A stretch of DNA of 64,000 nucleotides. Source: Campylorhamphus procurvoides. Taxonomy: Eukaryota; Chordata; Aves; Passeriformes; Dendrocolaptidae. Positions 12,456 to 25,088 of this stretch are shown here, piece by piece (the stretch's first letter is position 1; the number at the start of each line of letters is the position of its first letter). The stretch covers positions 620,001 through 684,000 of the forward strand of contig WBMV01008396.1 of the NCBI GenBank assembly GCA_013396655.1, read 5' to 3'. Made by a program: the position numbers and the translations under genes. Below the pieces are notes generated by a model that searched no databases, had not been told where the DNA came from, and worked only from the letters and a program-made list of their open reading frames with translations.

Positions 12456-13325
12456 TCATAGAATATGCTGAGTTGGAAGGGACACATCAGGATCACCAAA
12501 TCCAACTCCTGACCTGTGCAGAAAACCCCAAGAATCACACCATGTGCCTGAGAGTGTGGTCCAAATGCTTCTTGCTTTCGGAAGGCTTGGCACCATGACC
12601 ACTTCTATGGGGAGTCTGTTCTAGTGCCCAACCACTCTCTGAGTGAAAAACCATTTCCTGATATCTAACCTAAACTACCCCTGACTAAGCTTCATGCCAT
12701 TTCCTCCTGTCCTGTCACTGCTCCCACAGAAAAGAGATCAGTGTCTGCCCCTCCTATTCCACTCACAAGGAAGTTGTAGAGAACAAAGAAGTCTGCCTTC
12801 AGTCTGCTCTTCTCCAGGCTGAACAGAACAAATGCCGTCAGCCACTCCTCACAAAGCTTCCCCTCCAGATCATTCACCATCCTCATGGCTCTCTTTTGAA
12901 TGCTCTCTAATAGCTTATCCTTTTATATATTGTTTTTTTTCAAAACTGCACACTGGACTCAAGGTGTAGCCACCCCAGAGCAGAGCAGGACAATCCCCTC
13001 CCTCAACTAGCTTGCAATGCTTTGCTTGATACCCCACCCCAGGACACAGTTAGTTCTCTTGCAGCCAGGGCACTGCTGACTTATATTCAACTTGCCATTG
13101 ACCACGACCCCAGCTCCCTTTCTGTGGCAGTGCTCTTCAACCTCTCATTCTCCAACTAGGGTTAGCCTGTCCAAGGTGTAGAATCTAGCACTAACCCTTG
13201 TAAATCTTTCTATGGTTGATGATCACCCACCTCTCTAGTTTGTGGAGTTCTTTCTGCCCTCAAGGGACTCAACAGCCTCTCCCAATTTAGTGTCGTTGAC
13301 AAACTTACATAATGTTTCTCCCAGT
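12456..13325 (-). mobile_element. CR1 LINE, 5'-truncated, minus strand
   Basis: The plus strand begins with the reverse complement of a CR1 3' end (TCATAGAATATGCTGAGTTG). It continues for about 870 bases through the 3' UTR and into the end of the reverse-transcriptase ORF, as expected for a 5'-truncated insertion. Recognisable CR1 landmarks in order are the CACCATGTGCCTGAGAG block, the CAGTGTCTGCCCCTCC block, the CTTCTCCAGGCTGAACAGA block and the far CCCAATTTAGTGTCGTTGAC block. The coding part holds stops and indels, so it is a dead remnant. It shares its 3' tail type with the copies at 24513, 26850, 40649 and 63945. Confidence 0.93.
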
Positions 13326-16300
13326 AGCCGATTTTAAATGATTATCTGACAGTTGGTATCATGTGAAGGATATTAATGTTATCAGTAATCAGAATAGCAT
13401 GAGAAAGGTGAAGCCACTTTGAAATTTAAATGCCTTGAGTTGATTTACAGTTCTTGAAAGACTTCAGTAAGGTGTACCTTTTCTAATTAAGAAAAAGCTG
13501 TCAAACTTACAGACTTGCTTAAATATGAACTATGTGCTGAAAGGAGGTGAAATTATGTTGTTCTAAGTTCACTCTGTATACATATGCACAAACATTTTTG
13601 CATTCCACAGAGAAACCTTCCACCAACAAACATTAATTAACTAATGACTTAAATTCTGGCGTCAGTTTCCAGACTTATCCTCAAAGGGTAAACTGGAATC
13701 CATCTCTTATCCTTTGAGAATTAAGAGTTCTATTTTACTACCTCCAAAATTTGTCTTTATTTTCATTTTATCCAGATGAAAATGATGGAAATTGTTTTAA
13801 AATTCTGAACAATCCTCACCCTGATCACAGAATCCTCATCCTTCTTCTCTAGTCAAATCCCAGGAAAAATGCTTCTGGCACCTACAGTTAACATCATAGT
13901 TCCTCAGAATAACAAAACAGCCCTTTTGCTCCTTCTCTGTTTCATCTGTCAAATTTCTTAACATTGCCAAATCAGTTTGGTTTTTTTCTGTACAAGCTAA
14001 CAAAATTCAAAAAAGAAGAAAAAAAAAAGAAGGGTTATTTAACACTTTACAGACTAAAATAAATACGAAAACAAATTAATTAATTTCAATTAGTAACTTC
14101 TGTGCAATGCGAAGGTCAATAGGATGATATAGACTGACATTTCAAAACAAATTCTCAAAACTTCCTCCTTAAAAATAGCCCTACAGACCTATATTCTGAA
14201 ACCTATGATTGATTGACTATCATGTACTAAAATAATGGAAACCCAAAAGCCCATCCTCATGTTTTAGGGACTGATTCTGAATTCAGGTGATGTTTAATTA
14301 AAATACAAGCAATCTATAGACCTCCCATTATTAAATAGTGCACTCAATAATTCATTTGTCATGGACACTGTGATATTTTAGAACCCAATGTGTATTACTA
14401 CACATTTGTGTAGCACTATGTATGGTTCTCATTTCAATTGCTGCAGTAAATCTGAAAGAAATAAAGGGAAGGTAGCAGCAAGCAAGCAAGCAAGACAAGA
14501 TAAACCGCCACACTGAAACAGAGTCTAAAAGCCAATGATGGTGATTTCCCTGGTGTGAAACTAAAAAGACAACAGTGATGTACTTCTACTATATATCAAA
14601 AATAATTGAAAGTTACTTATTTTTAGATCAAAGTTATATTGTTTTATTGGGTGTTTGAGTTTTTGCGAACCACAGCTGTGGTTGGGCTTCACTGGACACT
14701 GTGATAGTCTTATACTTTTAGGACCCTTTCTATCATTTACAATGAAGCCTTTCTCAACTACTCTGGAAATATGGAGGAAAATATTGAAGTGGAGAAAAGT
14801 ACAATTTTATCTGGTTTAAGGCTGCTTTGCAGAGAAACAACATAAATAGAATTTATTGTAAAAATCTTCATTTAGCTGCAAAAAAAAAAAGGAATATAGT
14901 CATAGACGCATAGTCATATTCCATCTCTAAAAGTGAATGCTTTGACCTATCTGAAATTAGGTTCCCTTTCAAGAAAATCAGTGTCTGATTATATGCTATG
15001 TTCTAGCCTTATGTTGAGTCGATTTCAATTCCTTGCAAATATATGTCTTTTAAATTTCAGAAAATCATTTTACTTAATAGTGAAATATTTATTAATATTT
15101 ATATATCTTTTTCTTTTAACTATTTTACATGAAGGTCAGAAATTGAGGTCAGAGAGAGTACATACTTGAAGGAAATGTATTTTTAACTTTCAATTTTAAT
15201 TACTCTGAGAAGAATTCTGTGTCTTTCTTAATCATAAATCATTTACCAAAAAAATACAGAAATTTTTCATAGTAACATATTTTCATTTATGAGTATTTTC
15301 TTTAACATAATCTAATCTCTTTAGCACTAAGTATGCAACCCATGTGCTTTTTTTTTAAATCGTAGCATGCAAGCTTGAACTCTGTTTTACTTCCAGGCAC
15401 AGTGGTGTTGAAGAGCTGTTTTAGAAGAATTATATAGCTTAAAAACTACATTCAAGAGTTCATAATATCTCCTTAGAAATAGTATTGAATTTACACTAAC
15501 ATTTTCTACTACACTATTTCATACAAAGTTGCAGAGATAAAAATACTACCTGCATATGTGGACATTTGACTATCATATGATTCTGACAGGAAGAGGTAAA
15601 TATGTGGATTTTAAAGACAAGTAGACAGTAATATACTTTCCTGTCAAGTGGGGATTTTAAGAACTTCAAAGTTATAAGAAAGGAAAAATAGATACATTTC
15701 ATTTAAGCATAGTGGCTATGAAAGCAGATCTCTGACAGTAAAAATATTGTTCAGAAGTGGTTCAAGGTTGATCTCTTTAAACTATTACTGCTTTATAGAT
15801 CTCAGAAATTCATAAACATGGCTCCTATAGACATATTCAAATACCAGGTCCATAAATCAGTGTAATAACATGAAAGTAATAGATCATTGAATGTTTTCAG
15901 AAGGAAAAAAAAAATAAACACCAAAACCCTACTCTGATTTACAATTAGTGTCATGGAAGATATACTCTGATTAAGAGAGGCAAAATATATTCCTTTGGCT
16001 TTTGCCTGAGGGATGCAGGATTCTCTACTCATTCCAAGCACTGAGAAGAAAGTAGCAGGACAAAGAATCCATAGGAGAGGCATTTGCTTTAAGTCCATCC
16101 CTTCAAATTTCAATGACTCTGAAGTATGGATGAGGGTCTTTCCTATGGTAAGAAATCATGTTTTAAAAAGACTTTGAAAGGAAAATCATTGTGAAGAAAG
16201 GAGATTGTTAAAGTAATTTTAATGGACTGTATGACCTGCAAACTACAGGCCACAGTTGAGCTCTAACCAGAAATGTGTAAAGTATGGCCATCATAATTGC

Positions 16301-18296
16301 ATATTCTCCAGTTACATGGATACATTGTCTCTGTAATAGATTATTGTCCTCTTCATGTCTTTTGTTCTTTGCTATATTCCTTTTAAGAAACTAAGAAATA
16401 CTCATAGCTCTTTTGCTTTTATTGGAAGAGTTACAATAACATTACTTCATTTTGCTAATTAAAGGTCAATTATAGTTTCAAAAATTAATTGCATCCATTG
16501 GCTCTTCCTTATTTTCTAAATCAGTCTTTTCCATTGTTTCAGATATCTCTGGTCATGTAACTGGAAAAAACAAACAACCTTCTGCCAGCCCCACACAGTC
16601 CAAAAAGTTATAAGATTTGAGAAGATGTTCCACAACTACACTGACAAAATATATTGCAGACAAAATATATATTCAGAGCTGTGTTACTGAAACCACTGAA
16701 GATACAACTGAAATCCTAATTTAACATTCACAACTTCTTTTCACTTATGACAGCACAAAGGAAAAACATAGCTTCTCAGACCTTAAATTGGATGGTTAGG
16801 ATTAGCAGTTAAAATATTTATTTATAAAATTAATATATTTGTTATAGAAGTGAAAGGTCCTAAGTATAGAATCACACCATATTTAGAATCTTCTTTTTAT
16901 AGCAGGAACACAAACAGTGCTGTACAAATGTTAATATACATTTTTTTCCTTAGGATGAAACTCTGCTCTAGTTTATTTCAGTGTATATGCATGTGGGGTC
17001 AGCAAAGATGGGCTGAAAAAGGCTTACCCTTATTAGTTTTACCCATACACTTTGTTGAAAAATACCCTTAAATGCACAACCAGGCAGCTGAAGCAAACCC
17101 ATTATTTTCCCAAGCAGGAATTGATTCAAGGCAGAATTTTTAATTATTTATTAATGAAAGAAGAAGTTGCTATTTTGAAATGTTGAACTTGAACTAGAAC
17201 TAAACTGGAATGACTTCAGCCACAGCTGAACAAATGAAACAATATACTAGTTCATCTCCTCGCACATAACACTCTCATTCAGATATGGCTATTGCCACCC
17301 TTGGCACAGTTGGAAGAAATGTGAATAGGAGCAGAGACTAAATTGCGCCTGCAGCCTGCTACTCAAATCGTGCTGAACTGGGGAAGGATTTCATTGCATT
17401 GTAGGAGGGTGCTTTGTTGCTCCCCTGAGCAGCAGGACCGTGTGCCCCAAAGCCAGTGGTCTTTGCCAGCTATAACATACACACAAGCTAGGTAGAAAGC
17501 TTGATTTACCATGTCTTCTTAGAGCAATGCTGGGCTTCACTATTAGTACATTTTGCTGATAAATTTTGCTAGACTGACATCTAGACACTCACAGAAATGT
17601 TGCCCCTATTAACTGCCCCTGCTACTGCAGAAGGCTGACTCTGGTTTCCATGGGCGACTGAAATGTCAGTCCAATAGCTTCTAAAGTGTCATGAAATTGT
17701 GCTGAGTGGAAATAGAAAGAAATGTTAACAATATAAATGGGTATATTAGTGTCTTTTGCATTTAATTACCAGATCTTGGCTTGCTTTCTCATTATTTTCT
17801 ACATTAATATGCCATAATATGTTTGTTTTAATTTAGCTGATGCTCATTAAGAGGTAATTTTACATGGTAGTTTTAAACTATGTCTTTCTTTCTGTTTTAA
17901 GAGCAAGAGCCAGGAGTATCTCTATACATGGTGTATCTCTTGACACAACCTATTTTATCTACATTTTCTGGTTCTGCAGTATGTCCGTACTGATTTATAC
18001 AAAGTCAAAGTATGGGCTATCTAAAAATCCCATCTGTCTTTTTTTGCACACAACCTGTTATAAGGTACATAACATTGCCACAGGAACAGATTGCATATAC
18101 ATGATTAATTTCATATTTGGTCCAGCTATATGCTATGTAGTGCTTGCAGAGTCAGAGTTAAGGGAAGAATAGTATTCATCCAAGCTTCTTTTTCTTAGCT
18201 AAACCATGCCACAAAGTTAAAAGTACTCTCTTAAAAATTAAGAAAGCTGGAAATGGCTTTAAAAATATGAGATATGAAAGTGAACACGTTTTTCCC
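13326..18296. other. Unique AT-rich non-coding DNA
   Basis: No gene is recognised in about 5 kb. A tiny AGCA repeat (about 14476-14494) and A runs near 14020 and 14880 are the only low-complexity features noted. The longest minus frame (15802-16113, 103 codons) has no recognisable domain and lies in ordinary AT-rich sequence. Confidence 0.55.
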
Positions 18297-18730
18297 TTTA
18301 TTTTCTCTGATGGGACTTTTATTCACTATATAATTAAAGGAGGAAGTGAACAGTATAAGAATAGAACCTCAACACCTCTAAAAGCATTTCAAGAAAGAAA
18401 GAGGAAGAACAAGGGGGGAAAAAAATGTTACAGGATTGAAAAACACTAAAACTCAAGTCCAAAGCTGGCAAAAGATTCTGTTTAGTTAATAATGAACAGA
18501 CTGAAAAGAGTGACTGAATCCTACTTGCCTGGAGACTGATAGGAGTTACGTTTTTTAAAATGTGTTTTCACTTGTCAGAACTGATTCTACAGCAGTAAAC
18601 TATTTAAAAATAATAATAATTATAATAATAATTTTTTTAAAAAAGAAAAGGTAGCCCTTGGAATTAAACCATGAGGTCATCTAGAATATTTTGCTGAATA
18701 TAGACCTGGAGCAAATGAACTTGGCTTTAC
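18297..18730 (+). repeat. Block B, source copy of an intrachromosomal duplication
   Basis: About 434 bases here recur in the same orientation at 21793-22230. The shared stretch starts at TTTATTTTCT and ends in GGCTTT. Differences that I count by hand are about six substitutions, a one-base change in a G run (six G here, GGGCG in the copy) and length change in an AT-rich simple stretch near 18605-18650. Sequence on both sides differs between the two places. The block is not a known repeat family. It is probably the source, because its flanks are single-copy here, whereas the other copy sits between duplicated flanks. Confidence 0.93.
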
Positions 18731-20948
18731 AGCAGCTGTAACATCAGGGACATCAATAAAGAAATTAGCTACTTGCATTTGAGATAAAGGGCAACTTATG
18801 CTTACAATCACCCAATCCAAAAACTGCTGTGAGAGCAAAGCAGACATCCAGCTCATAAGCCTATCTGTATAATTTTTTTGGAAATAGTTAGAGGTCAGCA
18901 TTGAATTTCTGATTAGAGCCAAAAACATCAGCAATTGAGGGAAGCAATTTAAGAAGTGGTGTCAGTTTCCATTGACCAAATAGTAAATCACTCTGTATTT
19001 TTGAGTTCATATTAGGATACATGATATCACTAAACACAAGAATTCTGTAATAAGTGAGGTAGAAACAATCTGTCACAACTACCTTCTGTCAACAATGTGT
19101 TTCTGTCACAATTATATGTGACTTTCATCCCTTCTGCTATCCCCAGGTTGCCAATCATCAGACTGACTGTCCTCACCCTGTAGCTTTGTGATTTTTGTGC
19201 TTTGAGAAAGTAAAAACCAGTAAATGATTAGGGGGGTTGTTATTTTTAATTCCTGGATTACTTGATTTTCCCAATCATGAGAAGATGACTTTATGATTTT
19301 TTTAAAAAATCAATATATAACAAATGACTGCAGAACAAGTGATTGAATATACTATTGTATACTCTATTCAGACAACGTCGTCACTACCAGACAGTTTGTA
19401 AACTAAGGAGATTTTTAAAAATAATCAACTGTAAATATTGTTTTCCTGTTTGAAAAGACTACAAAACTCAGTATATTTTTGAAAAGCAGATGTTTCCAAA
19501 TTTAAGTAGGAGAGCTCTTCAACTCCTCAGATGCAGTTGCATTTTCTAATTTCTTTTATTAGAGTACGAACACTCTGGTCATGAAAAGGCCATATTCAGT
19601 CGTTTATTCTACAGTCATTAATTATGTGTTTATTTAGCACATGCACTCTGAATAAATAAGTGTACATGTTCTCTGGAATTCATGGAAAATGTAGCAGGCT
19701 TTTAATCTATTTTGCTAGAAAAATATAATGATGTGTGCACCCTATATGTGCATATATATATACACACTTCACTTTTCTATAATTAAAAGGTTTTGATAGA
19801 GACTGAAAATTTGCAACAACCCTTTTTATCATATTTGTATGGATTAAGTAGTCTAAAATAACTGATAAAAGTCAAAGCTGGTATGAGTACTAAATCACTG
19901 AACTTAGATAAGAAATTGTTCTATTGCTTTCATGCTTGGGGAAGGATTTCCAAATGCATATTATGTATGGTCAGATATTCCCAAATGTAAACAGAGCTGA
20001 AAATAGGAAAGTCCTCTATAACTCATAACGCTATATGAAAAAAAAGCACATCTAAAAATTGAAAATCATATACCTTTACATTATACTGAAATCTATTAGA
20101 TGTCAGAATCAATTACATTTTCTTCTATTAAGTTCCTTCTAAAAGTGTCTAAAAATGAAAGACACCCTCTTTTGACTGCTGCTCATTTGAAATTGGCATT
20201 TTCATGGAGCAGATGGTGACCTTATCCCTGTGCTTTAGGAAAAATGATTTTTATTAAGCCTAAACAAGTGTGAACAGTGCTAATTTCCTGCAGCAGGCAG
20301 AATTTGAATGAGAGCATATAATGATTGCAAGAGTCCTGCCTCACCATATGGAAAAATGCGCATTATGCCAACACAGTAGAGTACTAACAAGACAGTCCTT
20401 TACAGATATATCCAACTTTCCATTTTATCAGTAGTCATGAAAAACATATTTATTTTAAGATTTCTAGGAGCTGCAGAGGATTGTTTGCAACTAGTTCATA
20501 TCCTAAAGGCTAAACACGTAATAACAGTGATACTGGAAGAACTGCATGAATTCTAAATTGTAGTTAAAAATTATCAGATGAAGAGAACAACTGTTGGTTC
20601 CTATCAAGACACAAAGACTTAGTCCTTTGTTAGTGAGGAACACCAGTACTGTCAATAAAGGCTATGTAAAAGTACAGACATTATTTTGAAAGTGTAAGTT
20701 TGATAGTTATGCAAAGTTATAAAGTAAATTTGTTATTATAGATAATAATCTTATTGCTGTCTCTAACTAATCGGTAAGAAAGTATAGAGAAAAGAAAAGA
20801 GAAAAAAATGCCAGGCACTTCTTGGAGCTGCGCAGTGACCGGGCAAGCAGCAGTACACCTATGCTGTAAGCAGTGAAATTCTGAGTAGATTCTCGTTTAA
20901 AAAAACAAAGCTGTCAAAGGGACAAGCACCAATTTACCTGTTAAAGTT
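18731..20948. other. Unique AT-rich non-coding DNA
   Basis: No gene or known repeat. A short alternating TA/TG stretch lies near 19743-19770. Short minus frames (18677-18934, 18888-19076) resemble no known protein. Confidence 0.55.
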
Positions 20949-21016
20949 GGCCCTGCTTTGAGGTTAGACCAAAAGACATTAAGAGATCCCTTCCAATCTA
21001 AATTATTCTGTGTATC
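20949..21016 (+). mobile_element. CR1 3' tail fragment, plus strand
   Basis: GGCCCTGCTTTGAGGTTAGA is followed by AGAGATCCCTTCCAATCTAA and ATTATTCTGTG. This is the order of a CR1 3' tail with the GAGGTCCCTTCCAACCTAAAT-type end. Only about 70 bases remain and it is strongly diverged, so it is an old copy. Confidence 0.7.
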
Positions 21017-21643
21017 TCTAAGGGAAGGTGCTAATCTAGAAGCAAGACTAGAAGCAGCATCACTTTCCATGAAATAACAGATTTCACTTTAGCTTTTCTG
21101 ACTGAATCTAACTGGGACAACAATTAACTGATCCCAAGAAAGAAAAGAAATCATTTATGTTATGAGTGTTCTGTCTTCTGAAAATTTTCCTTAATAATAC
21201 TGTCCAGGACTTGTTTAATATCTTGGAAATAGAATATATATAGTGGAAATGTATCACTAGAAAGATACCATGGAAATTTAAAAAGAATTTCTAAAAATGA
21301 GAAATACTAACAGTAATGAATAGAATCTATTAAAAAGTAAAAATATTAGGCCTTTTCTTTACTTTTTATAATAAAAATTTCCAAAACTTAAAACTGACAT
21401 TGTAAAGCTAATGTTGCAAGCAAATTATAACAGTATTTCTTATTCACTGTGAGAACATGCATTTCTTAAGGAAGAAATATGCGTCTCTCTCTTAACATGA
21501 CAGAGAACAGAAGCAATAAAAGTCACACTAAAAACATCAATCCTTTTGCAAATTCCCTTTACAATCAAACAGATTGACAGAGTTAGTTTCAGCTGCTTAG
21601 TAGTTTGTGAGAGAAAAAATATTACAAACATACTAATATTTAT
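21017..21643. other. Unique AT-rich DNA upstream of block A
   Basis: No gene or known repeat is recognised. Confidence 0.55.
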
Positions 21644-21790
21644 TTTTACTGTAACTCTGTCATGTCTGTGACCTCTAGGTGGGACTGAGTCACCCACTTG
21701 TTTGATGAGGAAGTCAAGAGCACTCTTGAGGGCACTGAAGAAGAAACTAAAAGTCACCACCTGACTTTAAAATGTCAGTGAAGATGAAAT
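21644..21790 (+). repeat. Block A, first copy flanking inserted B'
   Basis: This 147-base block runs from TTTTACTGTAACTCTGTCAT to GTCAGTGAAGATGAAAT and is repeated directly at 22227-22387. By hand count the copies differ by four substitutions and by a 14-base segment present only in the second copy. It ends two bases before the start of B'. A 147-base flank duplication is far too long for a transposon target-site duplication. Confidence 0.93.
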
Positions 21791-21792
21791 TA

Positions 21793-22230
21793 TTTATTTT
21801 CTTTGATGGGACTTTTATTCACTATATAATTAAAGGAGGAAGTGAACAGTATAAGAATAGAACCTCAACACCTCTAAAAGCATTTCAGAAAAGAAAGAGG
21901 AAGAACAAGGGCGAAAAAAATGTTACGGGATTGAAAAACACTAAAACTCAAGTCCAAAGCTGGCAAAAGATTCTGTTTAGTTAATAATGAACAGACTGAA
22001 AAGAGTGACTGAATCCTACTTGCCTGGAGACTGATAGGAGTTACGTTTTTTAAAATGTGTTTTCACTTGTCAGAACTGATTCTACAGCAGTAAACTACTT
22101 AAAAATAATAATAATTATAATAATAACAATGATTTTTTTTTTAAAAAAAAGGTAGCCCTTGGAATTAAACCATGAGGTCATCTAGAATATTTTGCTGAAT
22201 ATAGACCTGGAGCAAATGAACTTGGCTTTT
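21793..22230 (+). repeat. Block B', inserted copy of block B
   Basis: This is the second copy of 18297-18730, in the same orientation. At the left junction two bases (TA, 21791-21792) match neither the B upstream flank nor the sequence that follows A'. At the right junction B' runs into A' within a T run: B has three T, A has five and the junction has four. That fits joining through a short T microhomology. The simple AT-rich part carries an extra CAATGA-like insertion relative to B. Confidence 0.93.
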
Positions 22231-22387
22231 ACTGTAACTCTGTCATGTCTGTGACCTCAACGTGGGACTGAGTCACCCACTTGTTTGATGAGGAAGTCAA
22301 GAGCACTCTTGAGGGCACTGAAGAAACTCAGGCTGGGCAGAAACTAAAATTCACCACCTGACTTTAAAATGTCAGTGAGGATGAAAT
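22227..22387 (+). repeat. Block A', second copy flanking B'
   Basis: Direct repeat of 21644-21790, with a 14-base extra segment (ACTCAGGCTGGGCA) in the middle and four substitutions. Together with A it brackets B'. The sequence after 22387 (GAACATTCCTTC) is presumably the original right flank of the pre-rearrangement locus. Confidence 0.92.
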
Positions 22388-24512
22388 GAACATTCCTTCA
22401 GGGAAAGCAAATAAAGCAGCAGAAGGGGAAAGTAGAGAGCAAAGCTGAACAAACTCACCCAAGGGATTTTCCTCCTATATTTTATTACTATTTTGATACA
22501 CTAAGACAGACACATTCTTTAGGAAAGGAAATGTTTTATTTCCAAGAGTGAAAAATCTACTTGACTTTTACACCTGTTTCATTACTGCAGTGCCTAAATA
22601 CCTGATTACAGTTGCCTGAATCATTGAAAAATATAGTTTAGTGACACACTGTAGTGCAGTCTCTCTCACATGACATTCATCTCTTAGTTCTTTTAGGGAA
22701 AACTTGCATGATAGTTTATCATAATTTGATTTGTTTATGATTTACACTGCAATCAGAAGCATGTGTTATATGAATATTCCTGGATACTGGGAATTATAAA
22801 ATCCACATTTTGTTTTAAGAAGAGACACACCTGATATATGTGATAAGTGAAAGAATTAAAAATGGTCATTCACACTACAAAGAATACAACTTCCTGTAGC
22901 AGTGAGCTAATTCCCTTCTCTGGTCCTTCCCCAGTTTGTTTGGAGCCATTCCTATCCTCCTGAGACTCCCCTTGTATTTAAATATCAATCTCCAGTTTAT
23001 CTCAAATCTTTTCTGCCTTCTTTTGCCAGTCTAATATCTGTTGTGCACTTCTTCGCTTCCTTCTAGAAAAATATACATCCTTCTCCATCTTGCTTGAAGT
23101 AGAAATAAGTAAAAGTTTATACAAAAAGGGCAGGGGAAACGACATCACTGAGAGTGCAAGAAACAGGCTTTGGTTACTTCCAGAAATCTGTGATTACAGT
23201 CAAAGTCAACCCTTTCCCTATGAGTTGTGCCTTTAGCACCAGGACAGAACAAGTTCACTCTGAAAGAACTGAATATATTAGTCATCAGCGACCTCAGAGA
23301 AGCCTAATGATGCCTAAAGAGAGTAGCATTTTGAGAGATAACAGCTACCAAACAAAGATGGTCCCATGGAGTAGGTTTAGGCAGTGATTTTGGTTTTGGG
23401 TTTTTTTCCAAAACTTTCACTATGTAATCAAGGTTATACATATTTTATGGAAGTAATAAAAGCAATACCCTATGATAATTTCAGATTTCTGAAACATCAG
23501 AAGACAAGATTTATACAAGGAAAAGAAGTCAATATAGAGCAGGATCAGAATATTTCCTGTGCTCCCAAGACTCATTGACTGAATTGTCTAAACCACTCCT
23601 TAATGAAATTATCAGTAAACAGTTTTCCAGAGGCAACCATTCAGTACAGCAAATATAACCCAAAAGGCAAGCAATCTTTCCCCAATATGAAATATTGGGG
23701 TAACTTTATGCAGGTAACTGTAAAAAATAAGTTAAAATGATATTTGTTTAGTATGAGTTTTAATATTTTGGGGTTCTTTTTTTTATGTTCACCACCTGGC
23801 CTCAGACTAATATTTGTCAGGGGACAAGTTGGCATGATGAAAAAAGGGAAGGTCAGGAGTACACGGAAAAAAAAAAATCAAACACTGAAAGACACATTTC
23901 TAAGGACTTTTTAAACAATAAACAAGTAAATAAGTAAATAAAGGAGGAAAATAGAAGGCTTGACCCCCAAAATCCAATATTAAAATGCAACTTGTAGTTA
24001 TGAAAATAATTGAGACACAAAAGAAAATAGATTTGACTAATATTCATCCAACTAAATCTTCATTCAAAATATTAATATTAAATATTTTAACTTCGGGACT
24101 TCATTATATCCCAAATGAAGTCCTCGAGCACTTATTTTTAGAATGTCTTTGTTTTTAAATGAAATTACTCACTATGAGGAGTCTTCCAGTTTTGCTTAAC
24201 TATAGACAATGCAGTAATATTACCTTTCAAAGGTTGGATCTCCTGGTTACAGTACTCCTAGCTTAAACACTAGTCTCCTATCATATGCCTTGTAACCAAT
24301 CATTAGAAATAATGAAGGAATATAAACTTTTATTTCCATAAGTTTTTTTTTGCTTCTCAACACCTCCATGAAAATTTTACATTACGGAACAATGTAAGGG
24401 TCAGTTCTTTTAAATGTCTGAAAAGAAACCACAAGCCACGTAATAAATTGGTGATGCTTTTGGTGCATGCTGAAATAGGGAAGAGTGTGTCTGCAATTAG
24501 TAGAACTATCCA
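22388..24512. other. Unique AT-rich non-coding DNA
   Basis: No gene or known repeat. Two overlapping plus frames of 77 and 64 codons (23154-23578) show no domain or family resemblance. Confidence 0.55.
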
Positions 24513-24790
24513 GAGACAGGACTTGAGAAAACAGCATGAAGCTGAGTCACAGGAGGTTTAGGTTTGATATCAGCAAATGGGTTTTTACCCAGAGAGTGGC
24601 TGAGCACTGGAACAGGCTCCCCAGGGGAGTGGTCACAGCACCAAGCCTGACAGAGTTCAAGAAGCATTTGGACAATACTCTCAGTCACATGGTGTGATTC
24701 TTGGGGTGTTCTGCACAGGCCAGGAGTTGAAGTTGATTGATGGGTCCCTTTTAATGAAGCATATTCATTGGTTCTAAGATTCTATAACTG
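24513..24790 (+). mobile_element. CR1 LINE 3' end, plus strand
   Basis: This is a 5'-truncated CR1 copy. The landmarks are GGAGGTTTAGGTTTGATATC, GAGCACTGGAACAGGCTCCC, the block CAAGCCTGACAGAGTTCAAG, and a decayed tail ending near TTCTAAGATTCTATAAC. Only the 3' UTR region and last codons remain. It is the same tail type as the copies at 12456 and 26850. Confidence 0.92.
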
Positions 24791-25088
24791 CTAAATGTTA
24801 CACATTATAAGAAAACATGATACCCTTTCTTTGATCTTATTTATGCTACCATCTTACTGCTACTCCATTATGTTACAAAATCCTCAAAAATGGAGCTCAC
24901 CAGCAAAAGAAACATTTTTCCCCTGATGATGACATTTTATGCCAAAGTACAATTTTAACTATTAAACACATACTAAAAAAGGTAAATCATCCTTTGCAGT
25001 TTCTGCATATAGTACTCAATGTAATACCATGCTGTTGTTAAACTGTTATTAAGGACACAAGATTCAAAGAGAAGTTACATTAAAGTTT
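24791..25088. other. Unique spacer
   Basis: AT-rich sequence between a CR1 fragment and the LTR, with nothing recognised. Confidence 0.55.

Noticed and set aside
21440..21760. 106-codon minus-strand frame
   Set aside because: It overlaps block A, the protein matches no known family, and the frame is not preserved in A' because of the 14-base indel.
18267..21984. Two plus-strand frames sharing the peptide DGTFIHYIIKGGSEQYKNRT, suggesting a small gene family
   Set aside because: The similarity comes from the B/B' DNA duplication. A one-base difference in the G run changes the frame between copies, and similarity continues past the stop codons, so there is no coding constraint.
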